From contig JAEINK010000013.1 of the NCBI GenBank assembly GCA_016342585.1, positions 16,476 through 80,475 of the forward strand: a stretch of 64,000 bases of DNA, read 5' to 3'. The stretch comes from Spirochaetales bacterium (lineage in GTDB: Bacteria; Spirochaetota; Spirochaetia; UBA9216). This document shows positions 27,067-35,740 of the stretch, in pieces. A model generated the notes under the pieces. It had not been told where the DNA came from. It was given only the letters and a program-made list of their open reading frames with translations, and ran no database searches. A program made the position numbers and the translations under genes. The stretch's first letter is position 1; each line of letters opens with the position of its first letter.

Positions 27067-27095
27067 TTGAAGTAAAAGCAACATCCCGATAGAAT
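27067..27095 (+). promoter_or_regulatory. promoter of the PfkB-kinase gene, abutting its start codon
   Basis: TTGAAG (27067-27072) and TAGAAT (27090-27095) are 17 bases apart. Only six bases lie between the -10 element and the ATG at 27102, so transcription would begin at or next to the start codon. Confidence 0.6.
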
Positions 27096-27101
27096 ATAGG
27101 C

Positions 27102-28010
27102 ATGATTGATATACTTTGTATGGGCCATGCTGCCTACGATATAACCTACTATCTGGATGAGTTTCCGGTAGAGGATCAGAAATATTATACTACGAAAAGT
27201 CTCGAATGCGGAGGCGGCCCCTCTGCCAATGCGGCCGTTCTTCTTTCGAGATGGCGAATCCCTTCGGCATACGGGGGAATTGTAGGGGATGATGCCTTCG
27301 GGAATGCCATTATCAGTGAGTTTGAGAGGGATAAGGTTGATACGTCCCTTGTCAATATGATTCCAGGAGCCATGACACCCCAATCGGCCATCATTATTAA
27401 TGCGGGCGGACACCGCACTTTGATAAACCGGCGGGAATCCGATGGTGATTATCCCTATATTGTGAATGAAAAACTCGATGCTGTGTCACCCCAGGTGCTG
27501 CTTGCGGATGGATACTATCCGGAACTTGCCCAGGCCGCCTTGAAAAAATTCCCCGAAGCCCCCTTCATCCTGGACGGGGGATCGGTTCATGAGGGAACAA
27601 AGGCTCTGGCGCCCCATGCGGATTTTCTTCTTGTTTCAGAATCCTTCGCCAAATCCTGGACAGGAATGGGGGAAATTCAGAGTGAAGAGGATATGGAAAA
27701 GGCGGTTGAGGCTATTGCAGGTATAAATGGACGATACGCCGCAATTACTCTGGGGGAGCGCGGCCTTATCTATGCCTCTCCCGATGGAAAAGGTTTTATC
27801 CCCGCCTTCAAGGTGGATGCTCTGGATACAACCGGGGCCGGGGATGTTTTCCACGGTGCTTTTGCCTACTGCATCTTCTGGGGAATGGATTTCGAAGAAT
27901 CCCTTCAATTTTCCGCCCTGGCGGCCTCCATGTCGGTTCAAAAAGAGGGTGCCCGGACTTCGATCCCCCCTCTTGATGATGTTCTCGATGCTTATGAGAG
28001 GCTTGCATGA
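27102..28010 (+). CDS. PfkB/ribokinase-family carbohydrate kinase
   Basis: Product of 302 residues. The N-terminus has LCMGHAAYDITYYLDEFP and the first signature region GGGPSANAAVLLSRW; the second signature DTTGAGDVFHGAFAY (about 241-255) holds the catalytic Asp of GAGD. ATP-dependent phosphorylation of a sugar or nucleoside is expected. Substrate cannot be told. It overlaps the next gene (ATGA), a HAD phosphatase, so both may act on one sugar phosphate pool. There is no ribosome binding site before the ATG. Confidence 0.9.
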   Translation: MIDILCMGHAAYDITYYLDEFPVEDQKYYTTKSLECGGGPSANAAVLLSRWRIPSAYGGIVGDDAFGNAIISEFERDKVDTSLVNMIPGAMTPQSAIIINAGGHRTLINRRESDGDYPYIVNEKLDAVSPQVLLADGYYPELAQAALKKFPEAPFILDGGSVHEGTKALAPHADFLLVSESFAKSWTGMGEIQSEEDMEKAVEAIAGINGRYAAITLGERGLIYASPDGKGFIPAFKVDALDTTGAGDVFHGAFAYCIFWGMDFEESLQFSALAASMSVQKEGARTSIPPLDDVLDAYERLA

Positions 28011-28657
28011 AAAAATTCAAAGCCGTTTTTTTCGATCTGGATGGTACCCTTTTAAATACAATAGGGGACCTGGCCAACTCAATGAACCGTGTGCTGGCAA
28101 AATACGGGAAATCCCCTTACACAAGGGATGAGTACAAGCTCATGGTGGGCATGGGGGTAAGAAATCTTGTCGAGATGGCAGTTACCGGTCGGGGATTATC
28201 CCCGGTGCAGGAGCATATTGACCTTTTTGTAGAGGATTATCATGAAAACTCGATTGTGGATACTGCCCCCTATCCGGGGGTGATGACGCTTCTGGAAAAA
28301 CTTTCCGAAAGGTCTATTACGACCGGAGTTATCACAAATAAAGCCGAGGAACTGGCCTGGAAAATATCCAAGGCCTTCTTTGGCGGTGATCAGTTTCACT
28401 TTTTTCGGGGCGGCAGGGATGGTTTTCCCTTAAAGCCGGATCCGGAGGGGGTTCTTTTTGAAGCCGAAAGGCTGGGTTTGACGGCAGATGAGGTGGTTTT
28501 TGTAGGGGATTCCAATGTGGATATGAAAACAGCCCAAAATGCGGGGATGTTTCCCTGCGGTGTCTCCTGGGGATTTCGTTCTGTGGACGAATTAAAAGAG
28601 GCTGGAGCTGAACAAATTCTAAACGAGCCTCTTGATCTGCTTGAGTTGATGGAATAG
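28007..28657 (+). CDS. HAD-superfamily phosphatase (phosphoglycolate-phosphatase-like)
   Basis: Product of 216 residues. Motif I FFDLDGTLL with the nucleophile Asp about residue 9 and acid/base Asp about 11; motif II TGVITNKA; motif III Lys in PLKPDPEG; motif IV VFVGDSNVDM. A helical cap lies between motif I and II, as in the Gph/beta-phosphoglucomutase group. Four-base overlap with the PfkB kinase gene. The exact substrate is open. Confidence 0.9.
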   Translation: MKKFKAVFFDLDGTLLNTIGDLANSMNRVLAKYGKSPYTRDEYKLMVGMGVRNLVEMAVTGRGLSPVQEHIDLFVEDYHENSIVDTAPYPGVMTLLEKLSERSITTGVITNKAEELAWKISKAFFGGDQFHFFRGGRDGFPLKPDPEGVLFEAERLGLTADEVVFVGDSNVDMKTAQNAGMFPCGVSWGFRSVDELKEAGAEQILNEPLDLLELME

Positions 28658-28709
28658 ATCTTTATAATAGATTATAGAATCACTGCAAAAAAAAGTAATG
28701 GGGTAACAA

Positions 28710-30419
28710 ATGGATCAACTTGAATTGAAGAAAAAAGCCCAATCTTATCTGGATAGGGAAAACAACGATTTTTTCAGGAAGGAACTTGAAGAAGTTCTGG
28801 CAAAGGAAGACTGGGCCGAACTGGAAGACCGGTTTTATAAGGAGCTTGATTTTGGAACCGGTGGATTACGCGGGGTAATCGGGGGCGGTGACAATCGTCT
28901 GAACACCTTTAATATTCATAAAGCGACCCAGGGACTTGCCAATTACATTTCTGCCCAGAATATTGATAACCCGGGGGCGGTAATTGCCTACGATTCAAGG
29001 CACTTTTCCGATACCTTCGCCCTGGATGCCGCCCTGGTTCTTGCGGCCAATGGCATCAAAACCTGGCTTTTTTCTTCTTTAAGACCGACCCCTGAACTCT
29101 CCTATGCTGTTCGGGAATTGGGTGCTTCTGTCGGTATTGTTGTGACAGCCAGCCATAATCCTCCGGAATACAATGGATACAAGGTCTACTGGGCCGATGG
29201 AGGCCAGCTTGTTCCTCCCCATGACAAGGGTGTTATCGCCGAAGTACGAAAGGTTACCCATGATATCAGGATCCTGGACGAGAAAGAGGCCCTGGATTCC
29301 GGAATGCTTGAATACATTGATACAGAGATTGACGAGAGTTTTATCAGACTGATCAAATCCTACTCAATCAGACCCGAACTCATTAAGGAGTGGGGAAAAA
29401 AACTTAAAGTTGTTTATACCCCCCTGCATGGAACGGGCACCATGCTCATTGAGCGAATTTTCGGTGAACTTGGGATTCAGTCCATTACCGTACCCGAACA
29501 GCGGGATGGGGATGGGGATTTCCCGACTGTGAAATCTCCGAATCCCGAAGAGGCTTCTGCCCTGAAGATGGCCCTCGAACTGGGTAAAAAAGAGAAGGCA
29601 CAGCTTGTGATCGGTACAGATCCCGATGCCGACAGGATCGGGATCGCCGAACCGGATGGTGATGATTTTCGGCTCTTCAGCGGTAATCAGCTTGGTGTTT
29701 TGCTTGGTGACTATATCTTCTCCTCCCTTAAAGAAAAAAATGCCCTGCCCAAACATCCCGCCCTGGTTAAAACCATTGTGACAACCGAGATGCAGACCCT
29801 TCTTGGTGAAAAATATGGAGCCAGGGTTTTCGATGTCCTCACCGGTTTTAAATATATCGGAGAGAAGATCAAGGAATTCGAAAGCGATAAATATGAGTAT
29901 GTTTTCGGGGGAGAGGAGAGTTATGGATTCCTGTGTATGCGGGAAGTCCGGGATAAGGATGCCATTTCTACAGCGGCCATGATCGCCGAGATGGTTCTTT
30001 ATCATTACTCCCAGGGGAAAACCCTGGCAGATAGATTGAATGAGTTGTACATCGAGTTTGGAATGTTCCAGGAGATTCTTGTCAGTAAGACCATTAAAGG
30101 GCCCACAGGTGCTGTCAGGATAAAGGAGATCATGCAGGGATTAAGAGAGAATCCACCGGCAACATTCGGGAAGGTGGCCGTTCGAGAGATTCTGGATTAT
30201 AAGGAAAAGAACAGGAAAAACCTTCCTCCTGCAGATGTCATTCAAATTATTCTGGAAGATGATACGATCATTACGGCCAGACCTTCAGGCACAGAGCCAA
30301 AGATCAAATTCTATGCCTCCGCCCGGACTGCTCCGGGGTCGGATCTTGCTGAGAGCCGTAAAGATATCGATTCCCGACTCAATGATATCCGCAATTTTCT
30401 CGAAGAGTTAACAGCCTAG
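28710..30419 (+). CDS. phosphoglucomutase/phosphomannomutase
   Basis: Product of 569 residues, the size of PgcA-type alpha-D-phosphohexomutases. The phosphoserine loop is TASHNPPEYNGYKVYW with Ser about 148; the Mg loop GTDPDADRIGIA follows about 309; the sugar loop is GGEESYG; the phosphate-binding loop RPSGTEPKIKFY is near 530. It interconverts glucose-1-P and glucose-6-P or the mannose forms, linking sugar catabolism to cell-envelope sugars. GGGG stands before the ATG. It ends at a strong terminator. Confidence 0.94.
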   Translation: MDQLELKKKAQSYLDRENNDFFRKELEEVLAKEDWAELEDRFYKELDFGTGGLRGVIGGGDNRLNTFNIHKATQGLANYISAQNIDNPGAVIAYDSRHFSDTFALDAALVLAANGIKTWLFSSLRPTPELSYAVRELGASVGIVVTASHNPPEYNGYKVYWADGGQLVPPHDKGVIAEVRKVTHDIRILDEKEALDSGMLEYIDTEIDESFIRLIKSYSIRPELIKEWGKKLKVVYTPLHGTGTMLIERIFGELGIQSITVPEQRDGDGDFPTVKSPNPEEASALKMALELGKKEKAQLVIGTDPDADRIGIAEPDGDDFRLFSGNQLGVLLGDYIFSSLKEKNALPKHPALVKTIVTTEMQTLLGEKYGARVFDVLTGFKYIGEKIKEFESDKYEYVFGGEESYGFLCMREVRDKDAISTAAMIAEMVLYHYSQGKTLADRLNELYIEFGMFQEILVSKTIKGPTGAVRIKEIMQGLRENPPATFGKVAVREILDYKEKNRKNLPPADVIQIILEDDTIITARPSGTEPKIKFYASARTAPGSDLAESRKDIDSRLNDIRNFLEELTA

Positions 30420-30471
30420 TGCTTCTATCAGCCTGATTTGATCAGGTGAAGAGTAAAAGGGACTATAAAAA

Positions 30472-30512
30472 GGGCCGGCCGGAAATATTCCGTGTACCGG
30501 CCCTGTTTTTTA
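30472..30512. terminator. bidirectional terminator
   Basis: GGGCCGG (30472-30478) pairs with CCGGCCC (30497-30503), followed by TGTTTTTT; an A-run precedes the stem, so it also works for the convergent minus-strand gene. Confidence 0.85.
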
Positions 30513-30514
30513 CC

Positions 30515-30793
30515 CTAATACCGCTTTCTCCGAAGCCTTAAGGCTTCAAGACAGAGCTCCCGAAGGTGAGGTTCATCTATCAATTTCCGATCATAATCAT
30601 TCTGCAGATCTTCAAGAAACCTCTCTTCCATGTTGTAAAGAGAATCTTCGAGTCCCTTCGACCAGATAAACTTGGCAAGCTCTTCCGGTTTTTCGCGTAA
30701 TTCCAGAAGTTCTCCCGCCTTTCTATGGGAGAGAAACCATCGGATATCATCTATTTCGAGTCCATATTCGTCCAGAAGTTCAGTGATTACCAA
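30515..30793 (-). CDS. small helical protein of unknown function
   Basis: Product of 92 residues, charged and almost wholly alpha-helical by composition (LLDEYGLEIDDIRWFLSHR, LAKFIWSKGLEDSLYNMEERF, LRELCLEALRLRRKRY). The start is TTG, supported by GAGGAGG five bases upstream; no ATG is available in frame. No family recognised. It stands alone between convergent and divergent neighbours. Confidence 0.6.
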   Translation of the reverse strand: MVITELLDEYGLEIDDIRWFLSHRKAGELLELREKPEELAKFIWSKGLEDSLYNMEERFLEDLQNDYDRKLIDEPHLRELCLEALRLRRKRY

Positions 30794-30910
30794 AACATCC
30801 TCCTCTTTCAGATATTACTCACTTGAAAATGGGAAGTAAAGGTTATTAATGATTTTTTTTTATTTGCCGAAATTTAAAATAGGAGATTCAACAGTTAATT
30901 GGAGGAAGAT

Positions 30911-31126
30911 ATGATTCAATACAGAGTAAAAGGTAATGCAGGGCAGTCAACTACCATGGAAATTATCGAAGAACATCCGGATGGATACCATGTACTCATA
31001 ATCCGGGAATATGATAATTTTCGGGAAGAGAGCCGTGAATATCTGTCTGCAGAGCTGTTTGAAACCTGTTTAAGGACAGGATATCTTACAGCCATCGAGG
31101 CTGACCCCTCATTGATGACAGCCTAA
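30911..31126 (+). CDS. small conserved-looking protein of unknown function
   Basis: Product of 71 residues. The ATG at 30911 follows GGAGGA; a TTG at 30899 is unlikely. The composition suggests a small beta-rich cytoplasmic domain (QYRVKGNAG, TTMEIIEEHPDGYHVLIIREYDN) and a C-terminal helix with CLRTGYL. A good terminator follows, so it is a monocistronic small gene. Confidence 0.65.
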   Translation: MIQYRVKGNAGQSTTMEIIEEHPDGYHVLIIREYDNFREESREYLSAELFETCLRTGYLTAIEADPSLMTA

Positions 31127-31175
31127 TACCGAACAATCAAAAAAAAGTATCTATACCAGCTGGTGTGAAAAAAGT

Positions 31176-31225
31176 AAAACAGGACATGACCTGAAAATTT
31201 GGGTCTAAATGTCCTGTTTTTTTTT
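31176..31225 (+). terminator. rho-independent terminator
   Basis: AAAACAGGACAT (31176-31187) pairs with ATGTCCTGTTTT (31209-31220), followed by a T-run. It ends the 71-residue gene. Confidence 0.85.
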
Positions 31226-31270
31226 GTCATCTTATGATAGTCTGCCACCCTATGAAATTGGAGCTTAAAC

Positions 31271-34200
31271 ATGGCTGAGATTCTTTTTGGAGAGATCGAA
31301 GAAAATTTCTGGATCGCAAATGATCCGGATTTTGAATCACTCCTTGGAAGAAAAGTTCTGGAATCGGCCGAAGAAATAGAAAAAAACGGTACCCTGGATA
31401 TTATAGTGAACCGCCCCGGGAGGCTGGAAGTAGAGGTCGTCGAACCGGGAGAGCTGCTTCCCTTCATGGTGAAACTTGTTCGCCGGGAGGAGGGGTGGTT
31501 CTGGGATTGTGACTGTACCTGTTCCTGGCCATGTAATCATCTTGGATCCATACTGTTAAGAATAAGAAACAATGACAAGTTGAAAATCTTTGCCAGGCAG
31601 GAGATAGAGCCCGAGGAGCGCCTGGATGATTCGGGTGAGCTGTTTCAAAAGGTTGATGAGGCCAGGCAGCGGCTTGGTTCAGCGAAAGATGATGTGCAGG
31701 AGTTTCCCCTGGCTCCGGAGGAGCAGAAGTATCTGGATTTGGAAGATGTTATAAATAATAAGAAAAAGCCCGCAAGTCTTCCGGGTATGCTGGTATTTAC
31801 AATGCTGAAAGGGAGTGACGGTGTAAACCGGATTGCCCCGGGGGCTTTAAAGGTATCCTCTTCCGGGAAACCGGGGAAGCTGGATGATATATTTGCTATT
31901 GAAAGGATCTCTTCCGATATCTCTGCCGAAGAGGAGCTTCTCCTTGAGAAGGTCCGGGCCTCATATTCCAAGGAGATACCGGTTCTGCCGGAGATTTTTC
32001 TCTTTGTAAATGAAAGGGCCCATCTTTATCTGCCGGCCGAGAAGAAGTTTTATAATTTCAGGGAGTATGGGCGGCTGAAAGCAGGCTTTCGTTTCTCCGG
32101 GATATTAAAAAATAATGATCTTGAGTTTTTTCCGGTTTTTGTCCCCGAAGTTGTCAATGAGTCAGACCTCCATGCCAGGGACCTAATCGGGTATACCGAC
32201 GAGGAGGGTGGTTCCGACAAGGGGGCTGCAAAAAATCGAATTGGTTTAAAATCATCAGCCAATGAGTACAGGCTTGATGAGATTCATATTTCCGGTAATC
32301 GAATATTCTGCCTTGATGCCGGAAAGGTAGAGATCGGTTACCTTAATTCGGACCCGGATACTCGGTTTATCCTCTCTATGATGAAGCAGTCTTCCCGGAA
32401 GGTTTCATCTGCCGAAATTAACAGGATAAAAGCCCTCGCCTCGGAACGGAATCCCGGGAATATTCAATTTGATTTCAGTCTGGAGAAGGCCGAAGTTATA
32501 TCCCGGGCACCGGATACCATTTTAAATATGTCCCACGGCCGGGAGGAGTGCCGGATCAGTTTCTGGTTTCGCTATGGGGTGCAGGAGATTCACCACTCAA
32601 GTTCCGTCCAGCACCTTAATGGCGGCCTGGATGAGAATGGCAAGGTTCTTTTTCTACAAAAGAGAAATCCGGAATTCGAAGGTTTGGTCATGGATGCCAT
32701 CCGGGCCGGTTTTAAAAAGCATCTTGCGGCGGAACGGGGACCCTATAACCGGTTTCTATCCAATGATGAACATGATCTGACCATAATGCTGGATATAAAT
32801 CAGTTTTTTGATTTGCATGCTCCTTTTCTGATGGAAAAAGAGATTGAAATCCGGATAAACGGAAGGAAAATCGTTAAGTCCTCCTCGATATCCTTCAATG
32901 TGAAAATGAACAATGACTGGTTCGACATTAAGCTCGATTTCCCCGATGAAGAGGGCGAGGTTTATATCGATGACGAACTGCTGCAGCATAATGTGATCCA
33001 GAAGGGTGGTAAATATATCATCCTCACGACCGAGGATATCCAGGAGCTTGTTAAACTCCAGAAAATGGGAATGGATGCCCATGGTTACCTTAAAACCTCG
33101 TCAGACAACCTTGGTGTCATCGATATAATATATGAACAAACCATCGAAAAGGAGAATCTCCTGAAGCAGAAGAAGGAGATCATCGATCACCTTAAAAACT
33201 TCTCGGACCACAGGGAGGTTGTACCTCTTGGGTTGAATGCTACCCTTCGTGAGTATCAGGAGGAGGGGTTTCAGAGGCTCACCTTCTGGCATAAATACCA
33301 TCTGAATGGTTGTCTTGCCGATGATATGGGGCTTGGCAAGACGGTACAGACCCTGGCCCACCTTCAAAAGCTGAAAGAGGATGATAATTTATCTGTATCT
33401 CTGCTGATAGCACCGGTAGTTACGATTCCCAACTGGGAAGCCGAGGCGGCCAGATTTACACCGGATATAAAAACCTTTCGCCATGCGGGTACCGGGAAGT
33501 TAAAGTCATGGCGAAAAGGGAAGAGTTTTGATCTGATAATTGTCAGTTATAACACCCTTCGTAATGATGTTGAGTTTTTCAGTGAGGTTGAGTTCGATTA
33601 TATAATCCTCGATGAGGCCCATTATGTAAAAAATGCCGCATCTCAAACCTTCAAATCTATCCGGGGCCTTAAAAGCAGGCACCGGCTTTCCCTGACTGGA
33701 ACCCCCCTGGAAAATAACACCCTGGAGTTATGGACGCAGATGAACTTCCTGAATCCCTGGCTCCTGGGCTCCCTGAAGGAGTTCAGGAACGTTTATGCAA
33801 GACCAATAGAGAAAATGGGTGACCAGGGGGCTATGGATACCCTGAGGGCTGTTATTTCACCTTTTTTCTTAAGGCGTAAAAAGGATGAAGTTCTCGATGA
33901 TCTTCCGCCCAAGGAGGAGATCCTCGTGTACTCAGAAATGGGTGTGGAGCAGGAGGCCGCCTACAACAAGATGAAGGCAGCCCTTCGTCAGCGTGTACTC
34001 GATCTCCTTGAGAATAATGAAGGACGAAAGTCCGCCGTTGAAATCCTCACCTTCATGTTGAAACTCAGGCAGATGGCTATTCTCCCGGTCCTGGCGGATA
34101 AGAAATACTCGGACCTTCCTTCGTGTAAAATGGATTCCCTCTTTCTGCTACTCGAAGAGGTGCTCTCCGAGAACCACAAGGTCCTGATATTCTCCCAGTT

Positions 34201-34627
34201 TACCTCGGTTATCGATTACCTGGAGGCCTACTGCAAAAAGAAGAGGCTTAAACATGTGACACTCACAGGTTCTACCCGGGACAGGGCTGTACCGGTGAAG
34301 AAGTTTCAGGAGGATGAAAACGTCAGGATATTTCTTCTAAGCCTTAAGGCAGGAGGTGTGGGAATTAACCTGACAGCTGCCGATTATGTTATCCTTTTCG
34401 ACCCCTGGTGGAACCCTGCAGCCGAGGCCCAGGCCGTGGACAGGGCTCATCGAATGGGGCAGAAACGTAAGGTCTTTACCTATAGAATTATCGCCAGAAA
34501 TACCATAGAAGAGAAAATTATGGCCCTGCAGCAGCGGAAGAAAGAGCTGGCAGACAACCTTATTTCCGATTCGGGCGGCGCATTCTCCTCGATGGATAAG
34601 GATGATATCCTTAATCTCTTTCAATAG
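31271..34627 (+). CDS. SNF2-family helicase-like ATPase with SWIM zinc finger
   Basis: Product of 1118 residues. A SWIM finger CDCTCSWPCNHLGSI (C-x-C..C-x-H) is near residues 79-93, followed by ~500 residues of the bacterial SNF2-associated region. The ATPase starts about residue 665: LADDMGLGKTVQTL (Walker A), IILDEAHYVKN (DEAH box), LTGTPLENN, and the helicase C half with LIFSQFTSV, LSLKAGGVGINLTAADYVI and DRAHRMGQ. Such proteins translocate on double-stranded DNA and are linked to transcription recycling (RapA-like) or unknown DNA processes. It stands alone, with no methylase or nuclease partner next to it, so there is no sign of a defence island. Confidence 0.92.
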   Translation: MAEILFGEIEENFWIANDPDFESLLGRKVLESAEEIEKNGTLDIIVNRPGRLEVEVVEPGELLPFMVKLVRREEGWFWDCDCTCSWPCNHLGSILLRIRNNDKLKIFARQEIEPEERLDDSGELFQKVDEARQRLGSAKDDVQEFPLAPEEQKYLDLEDVINNKKKPASLPGMLVFTMLKGSDGVNRIAPGALKVSSSGKPGKLDDIFAIERISSDISAEEELLLEKVRASYSKEIPVLPEIFLFVNERAHLYLPAEKKFYNFREYGRLKAGFRFSGILKNNDLEFFPVFVPEVVNESDLHARDLIGYTDEEGGSDKGAAKNRIGLKSSANEYRLDEIHISGNRIFCLDAGKVEIGYLNSDPDTRFILSMMKQSSRKVSSAEINRIKALASERNPGNIQFDFSLEKAEVISRAPDTILNMSHGREECRISFWFRYGVQEIHHSSSVQHLNGGLDENGKVLFLQKRNPEFEGLVMDAIRAGFKKHLAAERGPYNRFLSNDEHDLTIMLDINQFFDLHAPFLMEKEIEIRINGRKIVKSSSISFNVKMNNDWFDIKLDFPDEEGEVYIDDELLQHNVIQKGGKYIILTTEDIQELVKLQKMGMDAHGYLKTSSDNLGVIDIIYEQTIEKENLLKQKKEIIDHLKNFSDHREVVPLGLNATLREYQEEGFQRLTFWHKYHLNGCLADDMGLGKTVQTLAHLQKLKEDDNLSVSLLIAPVVTIPNWEAEAARFTPDIKTFRHAGTGKLKSWRKGKSFDLIIVSYNTLRNDVEFFSEVEFDYIILDEAHYVKNAASQTFKSIRGLKSRHRLSLTGTPLENNTLELWTQMNFLNPWLLGSLKEFRNVYARPIEKMGDQGAMDTLRAVISPFFLRRKKDEVLDDLPPKEEILVYSEMGVEQEAAYNKMKAALRQRVLDLLENNEGRKSAVEILTFMLKLRQMAILPVLADKKYSDLPSCKMDSLFLLLEEVLSENHKVLIFSQFTSVIDYLEAYCKKKRLKHVTLTGSTRDRAVPVKKFQEDENVRIFLLSLKAGGVGINLTAADYVILFDPWWNPAAEAQAVDRAHRMGQKRKVFTYRIIARNTIEEKIMALQQRKKELADNLISDSGGAFSSMDKDDILNLFQ

Positions 34628-34712
34628 TTTTTGGGGCCACCCTCCCTTAATCCATCGGAGAACACCCTTCAGGATTGGTCTGAGATTTAAAGGAAAAACT
34701 TTTAAAAAAGGA

Positions 34713-34740
34713 TTGACAATATTCAGGATATCCGTAAAAT
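34713..34740 (+). promoter_or_regulatory. promoter of tRNA-Gly
   Basis: TTGACA (34713-34718) and TAAAAT (34735-34740) with a 16-base spacer, about 55 bases before the tRNA. Confidence 0.6.
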
Positions 34741-34795
34741 ACATTCTCGTAAGTCAGTAATAAACAATGTTTAAACTGATTAACAGTTGGTAATT

Positions 34796-34867
<72 letters not shown>

Positions 34868-34873
34868 CTACTT

Positions 34874-34909
34874 AAAGACTGATTGCTTTTGCAATCGGTC
34901 TTTTTTTTT
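34874..34909 (+). terminator. terminator of tRNA-Gly
   Basis: GACTGATTGC (34877-34886) pairs with GCAATCGGTC (34891-34900) around a TTTT loop, followed by nine T residues. Confidence 0.9.
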
Positions 34910-35075
34910 GATGTGACGATCGGAATCGCACCATGCAGTGCGAAAACGTGGAGCACCGCAGCACCCTGCCTTTGCCCTGTATCCGGCGCGATATGAGGAG
35001 CATGACAACAATATAATCACTGAGAGAGATATTTCTTGTAAATTTCAGACTTCCATTCTAAGGTTATAAGCAGAT

Positions 35076-35680
35076 ATGAAACGTTCATTATATTTTGTAA
35101 TAATTATTTGCCTGTTTTCAGCCCTGTTTAACGGATGCAGTTCAATCTGCTTTTCCCGCTCCAATGAACTTGTGCCCGGGAATACATATATTGTCCTGAT
35201 CGAGAAGAACAATTATCCTTCAGGGTATTCTAATCTGGATTTTAATTTTACAAACTCATATAAGCTGATGGAGTTTTTCGGGGATTTGGGGGTTCCTGAG
35301 GGGAATATGTTGTTTGTAAAGGATCAGGTTGGTGAAAAAGAGATACAGGATTCTTTTGCATGGCTGATGAAATTAACTGGTGGAGTGAAGAATTCGAAAA
35401 TTTACCGGTTGTCGGCAGTATCTGGGTTAATTATTTTATTGAAGCCTTCAGCAATCCTGCCGCCGATGAGGATGGTGACAGCAGATTGAGTTTCAATGAG
35501 ATTCATGAATTCGCAAATGAAGCAGTACAAAAATATATGAGTGATTATATATTCAGCAACCAGGAGTATTTAAATCTTTATCTGGACATCGGTTATAACC
35601 CTTTTGCAAAACCAGCATACCCGAATGCCGTGATGAATAATTATCTTGGCGATAATTTCATAATGAAATCCATGGATTAA
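35076..35680 (+). pseudogene. broken caspase-like (C13/C14-type) lipoprotein gene
   Basis: The first frame (ATG at 35076) encodes a lipoprotein signal (LFSALFNGC) and the start of a caspase-like fold: NTYIVLIEKNNYP, FTNSYKLMEFFGDLGVP, NMLFVKDQ, KEIQDSFAWL. Sense is then lost in that frame, and from about 35360 another frame continues with NYFIEAFSNPAADEDGDSRLSFNEIHEFA up to 35680, which resembles the C-terminal part of the same proteins with an EF-hand-like Asp loop. The segment that should hold the catalytic His-Gly and the Cys is missing, so there is both a frameshift and an internal deletion. An assembly error could explain the shift but not the loss. Confidence 0.65.
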
Positions 35681-35740
35681 ATATATTATAATAGAGAATG
35701 GTCTGGAATTATCTTTAAATCCCTTTCAATATTCATTCCT

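Noticed and set aside
30432..30446. CCTGAT-TTG-ATCAGG hairpin after the phosphohexomutase gene
   Set aside because: Very short loop and no T-run; the real terminator is at 30472-30512.
31271..34627. SNF2 helicase as part of a phage-defence island
   Set aside because: Neighbours are a phosphohexomutase, small unknown proteins and a tRNA; no nuclease, methylase or other defence gene is close, and the SWIM-SNF2 architecture is common as a lone gene.
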